From: Saccharothrix espanaensis DSM 44229
Lineage (GTDB): Bacteria > Actinomycetota > Actinomycetes > Mycobacteriales > Pseudonocardiaceae
Assembly (NCBI RefSeq): GCF_000328705.1
Contig: NC_019673.1
Coordinates: 2,790,001-2,854,000 of the forward strand
Reading direction: 5' to 3'
Length of the DNA stretch: 64,000 nt
In this document: positions 23,759 to 31,808 of the stretch, piece by piece
Numbering within the stretch: the first letter of the stretch is position 1
Layout: every line of letters starts with the position of its first letter
Made by a program: the position numbers and the translations under genes
The notes under the pieces: model-generated
Databases searched by the model: none
What the model saw: the letters and a program-made list of their open reading frames with translations, nothing else
Told to the model about the DNA's origin: nothing

Positions 23759-26322
23759 TGCGCCGATTACCCCTCGTCGTCGCGGGCACCTGGCTGACGG
23801 TGCTCGTCGGGCTGCTCACCAACCTGGTCACCGGCGATTCGCCACCGTGGTGGCTGTGGGTGGTCTGGGTGGCCGTCGCGCTCGCGCTGACCGCCGTCGA
23901 ACTGCGCCGCCAGCGCGGGACGTGGTCGTTGCTGGGCGGCGCGCCCGAGGCGACACCGCGCGACCGGGCACGGGCGTTGAGCCGGTCGGGCGAGCACGTG
24001 GCGGCGGCGCTGCGGGAGGAGTTCGCCTCCGTCCAGCCGCTGACGCTGTCCCTGCGTTCGGGTGATGAGGTTTCGGACTCGTTGGTGGCCGCGTACGACG
24101 TGGACGAGTCGCTGCTGGTGCTCGGCGCGGCCGGGGCCGGCAAGAGCACCGAGTTGCTGCGGCTGGCGCGCGTCCTGGTCCGGCGCGCCGAACGCGCCCA
24201 CCGCGTGCCCCAGCCCGTGCCGGCGGTGCTGTCGCTGGCCGGCTGGGGCCGTCGCCGCCGGGTTTCGCTGCGCCGCAAGGGACCGGACGAGCCGCCGGCG
24301 CTGCTGGACTGGCTGCTGGCCCAGGCCCGGACGCGGTACGGCCTGCTGCCGGACGTGGCACGGGCGTGGTTGCGACAGCGACAGTTGGTGCTGTTGCTGG
24401 ACGGGCTGGACGAGGTGCGCGCCGACCTGCGCAGGGCGTGCGTGAAGGCGATCGACGAACTGGCCGCCGACCCCGCCGCGCCACCACTGGTCGTCACCTG
24501 CCGCACGGGTGAGGGCGCGCTACCGGCGCTCGCGCGGACGGTGACCGTCGAACCGTTGACATCCGACCAGGTAGAACGGGCCATCGGTCCGGGCTTTCAC
24601 GACCTGGTCGACACCCCGCTCTGGCTGCGCGTGGCACGCACCGCGCACCCAACCGGGTCGGGCCGCGGTCTGCTGGACGCCTACGTCGCCGAACTGCTCG
24701 GCCGACGTGGCGGGAGCGCGGCCGAGCAGGACCGGCTGCTGCGCGGGATCGGTCTGCTGGTCCGGGTCGCGGAACGGACCGACGACCCGCGCACGGCCCC
24801 GACCAGACCCGGCGCGAAGGCCACTTCACTGCCGAACGAGGTGGCGCTCGCCGTGCGGCGGTGGGTGACCCCCACCCTCGTCGCCGGAATCCTGGCAGCC
24901 GGGGCCGCGCTGCCGCTTGCGCTGTCCCGCGGGCTGTCGACCGGGCTGCTGTCGACCCTGCTCGTCGCCGGGTTCGCGTGGGTGCTCGGGTGGCATCGGG
25001 CCGGCGCGTGGCCCACGCGCCACGCGGTCGACCCCGTGCGGAGCACGACCCGCCGGATCACCGGAGCGCTGGGCGGACTGGCGCTGGGCGTGGTGATCGG
25101 GTTGGCGGTCGCGGTGTTGGCGGCCGCCGCCGCGGTGGTGCCGGAGTTGGTCCTGCCCGCCCTGGCGTTCTACACCGGGACCGTGTTCATCGTGTCGGCC
25201 GCGCTCAGTCACCGCGTATCCTTGCCGAAGCTGATCATCACGACATACGTGGTCGTGGTCGTGATCGCGGCCGCAGTGGGCTTCCTGCTCTCGCTCGCGC
25301 CTGAGGGGTTCGACGTGGCGTTCGTCGCCGGTGGGCTGTGCGCGATCTGCTGTCGCGCCGTGGTGGACGCCTCTGCGGGCGGTGTCCGGCCGGGAGCCGG
25401 GCGGGTTCACCGGATCGGACGATGGGCACCGATGGTGGCCTCGGCGGCGGGAGCGGTGGCGGTCGGCCTCGCGACCGTGGTCGGTGCGCCGGCGTCGGGC
25501 CCGGTTGTGGCGCCCTTGGTCGGTCTGCTGATCGGCCTCCTCGCCGGCTACCCGCTCGCGAGCTTGACCAGCGTGCTGTTGCGCGGGTGGTGGTGGAGTT
25601 CGGTGACGGCGTGGGCGGGGATGTTGCCGTGGCGCACCCGGCGCTTCCTCCGCACAGCCGCCGCGTGCGGTCTGGTCACCGCTGACGGCCGAGCGTTCCG
25701 GTTTCCGCACCTGGTGCTGCGCGACCACTTGAGGGCGGTGGACCTGGTGGACGGCCGGGTGCGGGGCGGGCCGAGCGCTGAGTCGCGCGATCAGGTGCTG
25801 GAACGGGTGGTGCGGCGGCTCGGCGCGCGCCCGGCCGACTGCCCGAGACTGCTGGATCTTTCCCGGCGCTTCCGGGTGTCCGCGAGTCCGTCGCAGGAGC
25901 TGGACAGCAGCGGGACCAGGCTGGTGGTGTGCGGGCCGGCCGCCGAGACGTCGTCGGTGCTGCTGGAAGTGGCCCACGTGCTGGCAGCCAAGGCTGTTGC
26001 GGACGACGCGGAACCGGTGCCGGTGCTCCTGGATCTCGCCACCTGGCCGGGGCCACCCATCCCCGGGGTGGTCCGGCCGTTCACGGCATGGCTGCTGGGG
26101 CGGCTGCGGGAGGACTACGGGATCGACCCGGCCACCGGGTTCGACTGGCTGGTCGACCACCGGCTGGTTCCAGTGGTCGACGGCGTGCCGCCGGACCGCC
26201 TGTGGTACTTCGCGATGGTCGAGGAGTTCCGGCACGCCCACGGGTACCTGCCGATGGTCGTGGCGGGTGGGGCGTACGACGGCGAGAGGCCGGAGCAGAT
26301 GATTTCGGTCGTGCCGGTGTGA
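23758..26322 (+). CDS. Large membrane NACHT-type NTPase with a degenerate second NTPase copy
   Basis: An 854-residue protein. Two membrane helices near the N-terminus (residues about 4-50). A STAND/NACHT ATPase follows with Walker A GAAGAGKST at 123-131 and the extended Walker B LVLLLDGLDEV (Asp215-Glu219). A multi-helix membrane region spans about 370-620. Then a second copy: LVVCGPAAETSS from 722 aligns to the Walker A strand but lacks the Lys, and LVPVVDGVP (Asp808) aligns to Walker B without the DE pair. No C-terminal sensor repeats are present. STAND NTPases act in defence and signalling; here the role is unknown. It is coupled to the MmcQ-like gene. Confidence 0.8.
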   Translation: MRRLPLVVAGTWLTVLVGLLTNLVTGDSPPWWLWVVWVAVALALTAVELRRQRGTWSLLGGAPEATPRDRARALSRSGEHVAAALREEFASVQPLTLSLRSGDEVSDSLVAAYDVDESLLVLGAAGAGKSTELLRLARVLVRRAERAHRVPQPVPAVLSLAGWGRRRRVSLRRKGPDEPPALLDWLLAQARTRYGLLPDVARAWLRQRQLVLLLDGLDEVRADLRRACVKAIDELAADPAAPPLVVTCRTGEGALPALARTVTVEPLTSDQVERAIGPGFHDLVDTPLWLRVARTAHPTGSGRGLLDAYVAELLGRRGGSAAEQDRLLRGIGLLVRVAERTDDPRTAPTRPGAKATSLPNEVALAVRRWVTPTLVAGILAAGAALPLALSRGLSTGLLSTLLVAGFAWVLGWHRAGAWPTRHAVDPVRSTTRRITGALGGLALGVVIGLAVAVLAAAAAVVPELVLPALAFYTGTVFIVSAALSHRVSLPKLIITTYVVVVVIAAAVGFLLSLAPEGFDVAFVAGGLCAICCRAVVDASAGGVRPGAGRVHRIGRWAPMVASAAGAVAVGLATVVGAPASGPVVAPLVGLLIGLLAGYPLASLTSVLLRGWWWSSVTAWAGMLPWRTRRFLRTAAACGLVTADGRAFRFPHLVLRDHLRAVDLVDGRVRGGPSAESRDQVLERVVRRLGARPADCPRLLDLSRRFRVSASPSQELDSSGTRLVVCGPAAETSSVLLEVAHVLAAKAVADDAEPVPVLLDLATWPGPPIPGVVRPFTAWLLGRLREDYGIDPATGFDWLVDHRLVPVVDGVPPDRLWYFAMVEEFRHAHGYLPMVVAGGAYDGERPEQMISVVPV

Positions 26323-26323
26323 C

Positions 26324-26352
26324 GCGGCGCGCCCCTCGCGAGGACGCGCCGC
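26324..26352. terminator. Bidirectional hairpin between convergent genes
   Basis: Arms GCGGCGCG (26324-26331) and CGCGCCGC (26345-26352) start immediately after the NACHT gene stop and just before the end of the opposing secreted repeat-protein gene. Confidence 0.6.
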
Positions 26353-26359
26353 GCCCGGC

Positions 26360-27553
26360 TCACCACGTGCTGTTCTGCCACCCGGTCCCGAGGTAGACCT
26401 GGTCGAAACCGTTGCCGTCGTTGTCGTCGGTGTAGACGACGGTGATCAGGCCCCACGCGTCCACGCCCAGCGCGGCCTCGTCCTGCCGCCCCGTCGCCGT
26501 CTGCACGGTGTTCTGGCGCGGCAACCGGCCCTCGACCGAGCCGTCCGGGTTGAGGCCCTGCGTGACGACGTCCGAGGCGACCACGGACGTGACCACCGCG
26601 GCGCGCTGGTCGTCGATGCCCACCTGCGGATCGGACCCGGCCACCAATGTGTCCACAGTGGACCCGGCGGTTCCGTTGGCGCTGAAGGACCGGACCGCGG
26701 TCTGGAGCGCCCCGGTGTGGTCGGTCTCCCACCCGACCACGAAATCGCCGTTGAAGTTCGCCGCCACCGACGCGTGCCGCTGCTGCCCGCCGCCGGCGGC
26801 GTTCACCGCGGCCTGCGCCAGCTTCACGCCACCGGCCGGGGTGAGGGCCTTGCGGGCGACGTTGAAGAACCCGTTGCCGTCACCGTCCTCGTCCCACACG
26901 ACGATCGCGTTGCCCGCCGCGCCCATGGCCACGTCCGGCCGCTGGTGCGTGCCGCCGTTCGCGTGCACCTGGGCCTCGTAGGTCTTCGCCGTCACCGACG
27001 AGAAGCCCGCCACCCGCACGGTCGCGTTGGTGGTGGACTGCTTGTCCTCCCACACAACCGCGAAACCCGCGCTGTCCGGGTCGGCGGCCACCGCCGCGAC
27101 GCTCTGCTGACCGTCGGACGACGTGTTCGCCGTGGTGGAACCGGCGATCGTGCCGTCAGTGCGCACTACCCGCACGGCGATGTTGTAGAAACCGTTGCCG
27201 TCCGGGTCTTCCGACCACACGACGACCGCGCTGCCGTCGTCGTGCAGCGACACGTCGGGCTGCACGTGCGTCCAGTTCCCGGTGCCACCGGCCGACAGCT
27301 TCTTCTCGTACCGGGAGAGGCCGTCCTCGAACAGCCGGATCCAGACGTCGCTGTGCAGCGCGTCACCGGGGTTCGCGGTGTCGCGGTCGTCCTCCCACAC
27401 CACCGCCGTGAAGCCGTTGCGCACGGCGGACACCGCGGCGTTGTCCTGGTCTCCGGTGGCGGTCGAGTTCGCGGTGGTCCACGCGACCGCAGCGGACGCG
27501 GTGCCCGTCGTGACGAGCATCAGCGCGACGGCCAGTGCGATGATCTTCTTCAT
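26360..27553 (-). CDS. Secreted beta-repeat protein
   Basis: A 397-residue protein. Signal peptide residues 1-21 (KKIIALAVALMLVTTGTASA). About six repeats follow, each with a strand ending V-V-W then an acidic DxDGNG-type loop: AVVWEDDRD, VVVWSEDPDGNG, AVVWEDKQ, IVVWDEDGDGNG, VVGWETDH, VVYTDDNDGNG. Spacing is about 50-60 residues, as in a propeller that may bind calcium. The ATG at 27553 overlaps the phosphodiesterase stop (ATGA), so it is co-translated with the PhoD-like enzyme. Function not assigned; binding or stabilising a secreted partner is plausible. Confidence 0.78.
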   Translation of the reverse strand: MKKIIALAVALMLVTTGTASAAVAWTTANSTATGDQDNAAVSAVRNGFTAVVWEDDRDTANPGDALHSDVWIRLFEDGLSRYEKKLSAGGTGNWTHVQPDVSLHDDGSAVVVWSEDPDGNGFYNIAVRVVRTDGTIAGSTTANTSSDGQQSVAAVAADPDSAGFAVVWEDKQSTTNATVRVAGFSSVTAKTYEAQVHANGGTHQRPDVAMGAAGNAIVVWDEDGDGNGFFNVARKALTPAGGVKLAQAAVNAAGGGQQRHASVAANFNGDFVVGWETDHTGALQTAVRSFSANGTAGSTVDTLVAGSDPQVGIDDQRAAVVTSVVASDVVTQGLNPDGSVEGRLPRQNTVQTATGRQDEAALGVDAWGLITVVYTDDNDGNGFDQVYLGTGWQNSTW

Positions 27554-29061
27554 GGCGCCTGCAATCCGGGGTTGCCTGCCTGGACGACATAGCTCTGCAC
27601 CGTCTTGACCGGGTAGTCCCGCACGGTCACCTTGTCCACGCAACGGAAGTCCACCGCGACCTGGCTCGGCGTGGTGACGGTCCTGACGTATCCGCGCAGG
27701 TTCTTGTAGAACTTGACGTGCGGGTTGAGCGCGGACAGGCCGTTGTCGGCCGCGTTGCCGTCACCGCCGGACGTGATGGACGTGGTCACCAGTTCGGTGC
27801 CGACGACCCGGTCCTGGGTGGTGTAGTTGAACATCAGGTTGCTCGCCCACGACCGGTGCACGTCGCCGGTCAGCACGACGGTGTTCTTCAGGCCCGCCGC
27901 GTCCCAGCCGCGCTGGAGCCGGTCGCGGTTGGCGGTGTAGCCGTCCCAGGCGTCCATCGACCGCGCGCCGTCCGCCGAAGCGAGCTTCTGCGCGAAGAAC
28001 ACCTGCTGCCCGAGGAAGTCCCACGTGCCGAGCTTCTCCCGCATCCCGTTGAGCAGCCACGTCTCCTGGGCGTTGCCGATCAGCGTGCGGGTCGGGACGT
28101 CCGCCTCCGGGCACACCTTCGTGCCGTCGCCGCACGCCTGGTCGTCGCGGTACTGCCGGGTGTCGAGCAGGTGGAACGTGGCCAGCGAACCCCACCGGAT
28201 CCGGCGGTGCAGTTGCATGTTCTCCGCCGTCGGGACCTGCGCGGGTCGCAACGGCATGTGCTCGTAGTACGCCTTGTACGCTGCCGCGCGCCGGGCCTTG
28301 AAGTCGCCGGTGGGGGAGCTGTCGTTGCGCACGAGGTTGGCGTAGTTGTTCTCGACCTCGTGGTCGTCCCACACGACCAGCCACGGCGCGGCGGCGTGCG
28401 CGGCCTGCAGATCCACATCGGTCTTGTACTGCGCGTGCCGCACGCGGTAGTTGGCGAGGCTGGAGATCTCCGCCGTCGGCGCGTGCTTGCGGACGTTGGT
28501 GGTGGACGCCGCGCCCTCGTAGATGTAGTCGCCCAGGTGCAGGATCAGGTGCGGGTTCTCCTCCGCCATCCGCCGGTACGCGGTGAAGTAGCCCGCCTCG
28601 TAGTGCGAGCACGAGGTGAACAGCATGGTCAGCGCCGGAGACGTGCCGGGTGCGGGCGCGGTGACCGCTCGACCGGCACCGGAGAGGAAGCCGAGCGCGC
28701 GGAAACGGTAGTAGTACTCGCGTCCTGGCTGGAGGCCAGCGACCTCGACGTGCACACTGTGCGCCCACGCCTGCACGGCGGTGGCCGTGCCGGATTGCGC
28801 GATCTGGGTGAACCGCTGGTCGGTCGCCACCTGCCACTCGACGGTGACGTTCGCGCTCGACATGCCGCCCAGGCCGTCCGCTGCGAGCGGGGTGGGTGCG
28901 AGCCGGGTCCAGATCACGAACCCGTCCGGCGAGGGCTCACCGGAGGCAACGCCGAGCGTGAAGGGGTAGGCGACCGCGTTGGCCGTGGTGGGTGCGAGGA
29001 CCGAGACGCCGGCGGTGGCGATGCCGCCGGCGATCAGGGTTCGCCGAGTCAATGGGGACAT
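27550..29061 (-). CDS. phoD: Tat-exported PhoD-like alkaline phosphatase/phosphodiesterase
   Basis: A 503-residue enzyme with a twin-arginine signal (MSPLTRRTLIAGGIATAGVS) and cleavage near ANA. PhoD N-terminal domain at about 34-135 (PFTLGVASGEPSPDGFVIWT), then the PhoD metallo-domain: FTSCSHYEAGYF, HLGDYIYEG, VVWDDHEVENNYAN and LTGDVHRSWASN supply calcium/iron ligands. It hydrolyses extracellular phosphodiesters and monoesters, e.g. from teichoic acids. No clear Pho-box was picked out. The repeat-protein gene is coupled downstream. Confidence 0.9.
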   Translation of the reverse strand: MSPLTRRTLIAGGIATAGVSVLAPTTANAVAYPFTLGVASGEPSPDGFVIWTRLAPTPLAADGLGGMSSANVTVEWQVATDQRFTQIAQSGTATAVQAWAHSVHVEVAGLQPGREYYYRFRALGFLSGAGRAVTAPAPGTSPALTMLFTSCSHYEAGYFTAYRRMAEENPHLILHLGDYIYEGAASTTNVRKHAPTAEISSLANYRVRHAQYKTDVDLQAAHAAAPWLVVWDDHEVENNYANLVRNDSSPTGDFKARRAAAYKAYYEHMPLRPAQVPTAENMQLHRRIRWGSLATFHLLDTRQYRDDQACGDGTKVCPEADVPTRTLIGNAQETWLLNGMREKLGTWDFLGQQVFFAQKLASADGARSMDAWDGYTANRDRLQRGWDAAGLKNTVVLTGDVHRSWASNLMFNYTTQDRVVGTELVTTSITSGGDGNAADNGLSALNPHVKFYKNLRGYVRTVTTPSQVAVDFRCVDKVTVRDYPVKTVQSYVVQAGNPGLQAP

Positions 29062-29104
29062 GGACGGTGTGCCTCCTTCTCAGGACAACGCGCGACCGTT
29101 GTCC

Positions 29105-29359
29105 TCACGCGGTGACGTGGGCCTGCCAGTCGGTGGTGACCTGGTCGGCGTAGCTCGGAGCGATCGCCCGGGACGAAGTCAGGTCGGCGGAGGTGCTCCG
29201 GTGGGTCGGTCCGTCGTCGGTGGCCCCGTTGCTGAGCAGGGGCAAGGCGTGGTCACGGGCGTAGACGACCGTCACGGGGTCACGGGTCACCCCGGTGGCG
29301 CCGGCCGGTGGCGCTGGGACCAGGAGGACGGCGACTGCGATGACGGCTGATCGACGCAT
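29105..29359 (-). CDS. Small predicted secreted protein
   Basis: An 84-residue protein with a clear signal peptide (RRSAVIAVAVLLVPAPPAGA) and a short mature part (DPVTVVYARDHALPLLSNGA...). GC-rich third codon positions support the frame. Only AGGA lies close before the ATG, and an ACGCAT/ATGCGT inverted repeat overlaps the start. It may be a truncated remnant of a larger secreted protein. No family recognised. Confidence 0.5.
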   Translation of the reverse strand: MRRSAVIAVAVLLVPAPPAGATGVTRDPVTVVYARDHALPLLSNGATDDGPTHRSTSADLTSSRAIAPSYADQVTTDWQAHVTA

Positions 29360-29519
29360 TCCTAGATGCGTACACGCTCAAGGTGAGCGCACGCCATCCT
29401 CCACATGTACACCGGGTTGTCTTGGTTGGCGGGTGCGTTGAGCCGAAGTACCCCTGCGAAACGGGCAAAAGGACCAGCGGCGGACCGCCCGGCATGTGGC
29501 CGAGTGGTTCGGCGTCGAC

Positions 29520-29890
29520 GCGTCTGGTACTGCTGCCATCGGCGTCCGCCGGGCCGCGTACTCGCCGTCCACCGGGCGGTGCGTGCGCGGGTGTCGACCA
29601 CCAGCGACTCCAGTCCGGCCGATGCCAAGTCGAACGGGAGTGCGCGACAAGCAGCAGCGCGTGGCCCTCGCGGGCGAGCAGCGACGCCGACTGGTCCATG
29701 ATCCCGCGCGGCATCCCGACGTCCACTTCGGACAGCTCGCTGATGGCCAGCGCGGTCGCGCTCTCCACCGCGCCTTCCGCCTGCTCCTACGTCACGCTCA
29801 GCACGCCGTCATAGCGTCGCGCGGCGGTCACGCGCGCCGCGTGCGGCAACGCGATCGGCAGCACGAACCCGTCGTTGTAGTGGATGCGTG
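29520..29890 (-). pseudogene. galK: Galactokinase remnant (frameshifts and internal deletion)
   Basis: On the minus strand, pieces in changing frames follow galactokinase order: IHYNDGFVLPIALPHAARVT (N-terminal substrate block, about 29810-29885), then VGMPRGIMDQSASLLAREGH (about 29655-29715), then PFDLASAGLESLVVDTRA and, after another frame change, VDGEYAARR (about 29550-29575). The stretch between the first two blocks is too short, so roughly 80 codons are gone. No open frame spans it. It follows a decayed LacI gene, as in a former galactose operon. Confidence 0.7.
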
Positions 29891-29899
29891 GACGTGCTG

Positions 29900-30250
29900 C
29901 GTCGCGAGTGCGCACCGATCGCGGCGATCCGCCGCCGGCCCAGGCCGACCAGGTGCCCGACGGCGGCACGGGCGGCGGTGTTGTCGATGCCGACGTGGTC
30001 GAAGGGCAGGCCCACGTGGTGCTCGCCGAGCAGCACCGCCGGCAGTGCGGCGAGGTCCCTTTCCCGCAACGGCTCCGGGCGCACGATCGCACCGTCGACC
30101 AGGTGCGTGGCCAGCGCGGCGAGCGCGTCCCGCTCGACCTCGCGGGTGCCGGAGGTCCGCTCGATCAGCACGTCTCAGTCGTGCCGCCGCACCGCGCGCA
30201 GCACCAGCCCGGCCCGGCGGGTGACCGCGAGCCGAAGTCGCGCCGGCCGG
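29900..30250 (-). pseudogene. LacI-family regulator remnant
   Basis: The minus strand reads a LacI effector domain: RRAGLVLRAVRRHD, an in-frame TGA at 30177-30175, then DVLIERTSGTREVERDALAA, LVDGAIVRPEPL, FDHVGIDNTAARAAVGHLVG and RRRIAAIGAHSR. The DNA-binding N-terminus is missing and the C-terminal half runs straight into galK sequence, so an internal deletion fused the two remnants. A perfect palindrome still sits just upstream. Confidence 0.65.
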
Positions 30251-30255
30251 AGGTA

Positions 30256-30274
30256 CATCGTTGTTCCAACGATG
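30256..30274. promoter_or_regulatory. Orphan LacI-type operator
   Basis: CATCGTTG (30256-30263) and CAACGATG (30267-30274) are perfect arms around TTC. Position directly upstream of the lacI/galK remnant suggests it was the autoregulatory operator of the lost locus. Confidence 0.55.
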
Positions 30275-30347
30275 CAAAACACGTCACGCCCGCGCGGATC
30301 GACCGAAACGCCCTGGTCCGGGGCCGGTCCGCTGCTAACGTGCGGTC

Positions 30348-30659
30348 ATGAAAGCCGCCGCCGTCCTGGGCACGGTCCTGCTGGTGCTGCTGACGCCGCC
30401 GGCGTTCCTCTACGGCCTGTTCGCGTTCACGCCGACCATCGGCTGCGAGGACTCGAACACCGGCGTGTGCGCCTACGGGCAGCTGCCGATGATGCTGAAC
30501 CTGCTCGGCCTGCCGGTCCTGGTGCTGGTGGCGCTGCTGGGCACGTGGGTCGGCCGGACCGGCCGCTCCACCCGGCCGCCGCGCTTCCTGGTGCCCTACG
30601 TCGGGATCCTCGCCGTGCTGGGGCTCGAATATCTCGGTTACGCGATCGCCTCGTCGTGA
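30348..30659 (+). CDS. Small membrane protein
   Basis: A 103-residue protein with about three hydrophobic helices (VLGTVLLVLLTPPAFLYGLF, LNLLGLPVLVLVALLGTWVG, LVPYVGILAVLGLEYLGYAI) and two Cys in the first outside loop (IGCEDSNTGVCAYG) likely to form a disulfide. ATG at 30348. Family not recognised; it stands just before the SnoaL-like gene. Confidence 0.65.
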   Translation: MKAAAVLGTVLLVLLTPPAFLYGLFAFTPTIGCEDSNTGVCAYGQLPMMLNLLGLPVLVLVALLGTWVGRTGRSTRPPRFLVPYVGILAVLGLEYLGYAIASS

Positions 30660-30692
30660 CCAGCCTCCCGGTGTCATGGAGACCAGCGACTG

Positions 30693-31277
30693 ATGTCCAC
30701 GGCGACCTTGCTCCGGGAGCTCGACCACGACGTGTGGGAGCCGTTCCGCAGCGCTTACCGAGGTCTTGACACGGCGGCGTTCCTGGCGGTGCACAGCCCG
30801 GACCTGATCCGCGCCGGCGGCCCGGCCCGCAACGTCCTGGGCCACGCCGACTACGCCCGGCAGATGGCCGAGTGGTTCGCCCGGGTGGCCGCGAACGGCG
30901 ACTCGCTCGACATCCGGTTCCGGTTCGCCGAACGGCTCGCGTCCGCCGACGCGGCGAGCGAACGCGGGCTGTTCCGGATCGACGCGATCCGCGCCGGCGA
31001 GCCGAAGGTGTTCTACGGCCGGTTCCACGTGCTCTGCCGCAAGCTCGGCGGCCGGTGGCGGATCGTCGTGGACTACGAGGCGGACGAGGAGACGACCGAG
31101 GAGGCGTTCGCGGCCGGCGCGGCACCCGACGACGTGGCGGCGTTCGCCGGGTGGCGCCCGGCCACCGAGACCGCCAGCCAGATCAGCGCGCCGCCCGCCA
31201 GCACGTGCACGCCGCTGGTCAGCGGGGTGTCGGGCAGGCGGGCGGCGATCGCCAACGCGGGCAGCGCGACGGCGTAG
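30693..31277 (+). CDS. SnoaL/NTF2-like protein with an extended tail
   Basis: The first 145 residues are NTF2-like (DVWEPFRSAYRGLDTAAFLA, DYARQMAEWFARVA, FHVLCRKLGGRWRIVVDYEA). Family members normally end near here. The frame continues 50 residues into low-complexity sequence that is antisense to the end of the opposing membrane-protein gene, giving a 205-base convergent overlap. The ATG at 30693 follows GGAGACC. The stop has probably been lost by mutation. Catalytic function unknown. Confidence 0.7.
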   Translation: MSTATLLRELDHDVWEPFRSAYRGLDTAAFLAVHSPDLIRAGGPARNVLGHADYARQMAEWFARVAANGDSLDIRFRFAERLASADAASERGLFRIDAIRAGEPKVFYGRFHVLCRKLGGRWRIVVDYEADEETTEEAFAAGAAPDDVAAFAGWRPATETASQISAPPASTCTPLVSGVSGRRAAIANAGSATA

Positions 31278-31684
31278 GTCCACACCGGCACGCGCGGGTG
31301 CACCTTCGCCCGCAGCATCGCGACGGCGAACAGCACGGTGCCGACGGCGAACACCAGCGCGCTGGCCAGCAGCACCAGCCTGGTCGGGGCGGCGGGCTCG
31401 ACGCCGAGCGGGAACAGCACGACGTTGAGCGAGTACGCCGCCGCGCCGAACAGGCCGAGCCCGATCACGTTGACCGCGTAGGCGATCGAGCCGAACCGGC
31501 CGGTGCGGTCGACCTGGCCCAGGTGCAGCGCGGTGATCAGCGGCAGCGCCAGCGCCGGCGAGAGGCCGACGGCGAGGCTGGTGGGCAGGGTCTCGCCGAC
31601 GAACGCCTCGGCGGCCCCGGTGACCACGATCAGGACTCCGGACAGGACGCCGAACACGGCGCCGAAACGCAGCAGGAAGGTCAT
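31073..31684 (-). CDS. Membrane protein
   Basis: A 203-residue protein with about six hydrophobic helices (FGAVFGVLSGVLIVVTGAAE, SIAYAVNVIGLGLFGAAAYS, LVLLASALVFAVGTVLFAVA, HVLAGGALIWLAVSV). The last 30 residues (NAATSSGAAPAANASSVVSS) look non-native and are antisense to the SnoaL-like gene, so its stop too may be displaced. It is divergent from the sensor kinase gene. Function not assigned. Confidence 0.7.
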   Translation of the reverse strand: MTFLLRFGAVFGVLSGVLIVVTGAAEAFVGETLPTSLAVGLSPALALPLITALHLGQVDRTGRFGSIAYAVNVIGLGLFGAAAYSLNVVLFPLGVEPAAPTRLVLLASALVFAVGTVLFAVAMLRAKVHPRVPVWTYAVALPALAIAARLPDTPLTSGVHVLAGGALIWLAVSVAGRHPANAATSSGAAPAANASSVVSSSAS

Positions 31685-31808
31685 GGTGGCGACGCTAGGA
31701 GCGGGGCCCGGCCGGCCGGGAGTGCCGACCGGCCGGCGTCGGGGGTGCCGTCGGGCACGTGCCGTCCGGCACCCCCGCCCGCGCCGTGCCGCCGAGTAGC
31801 CTGCGCTG

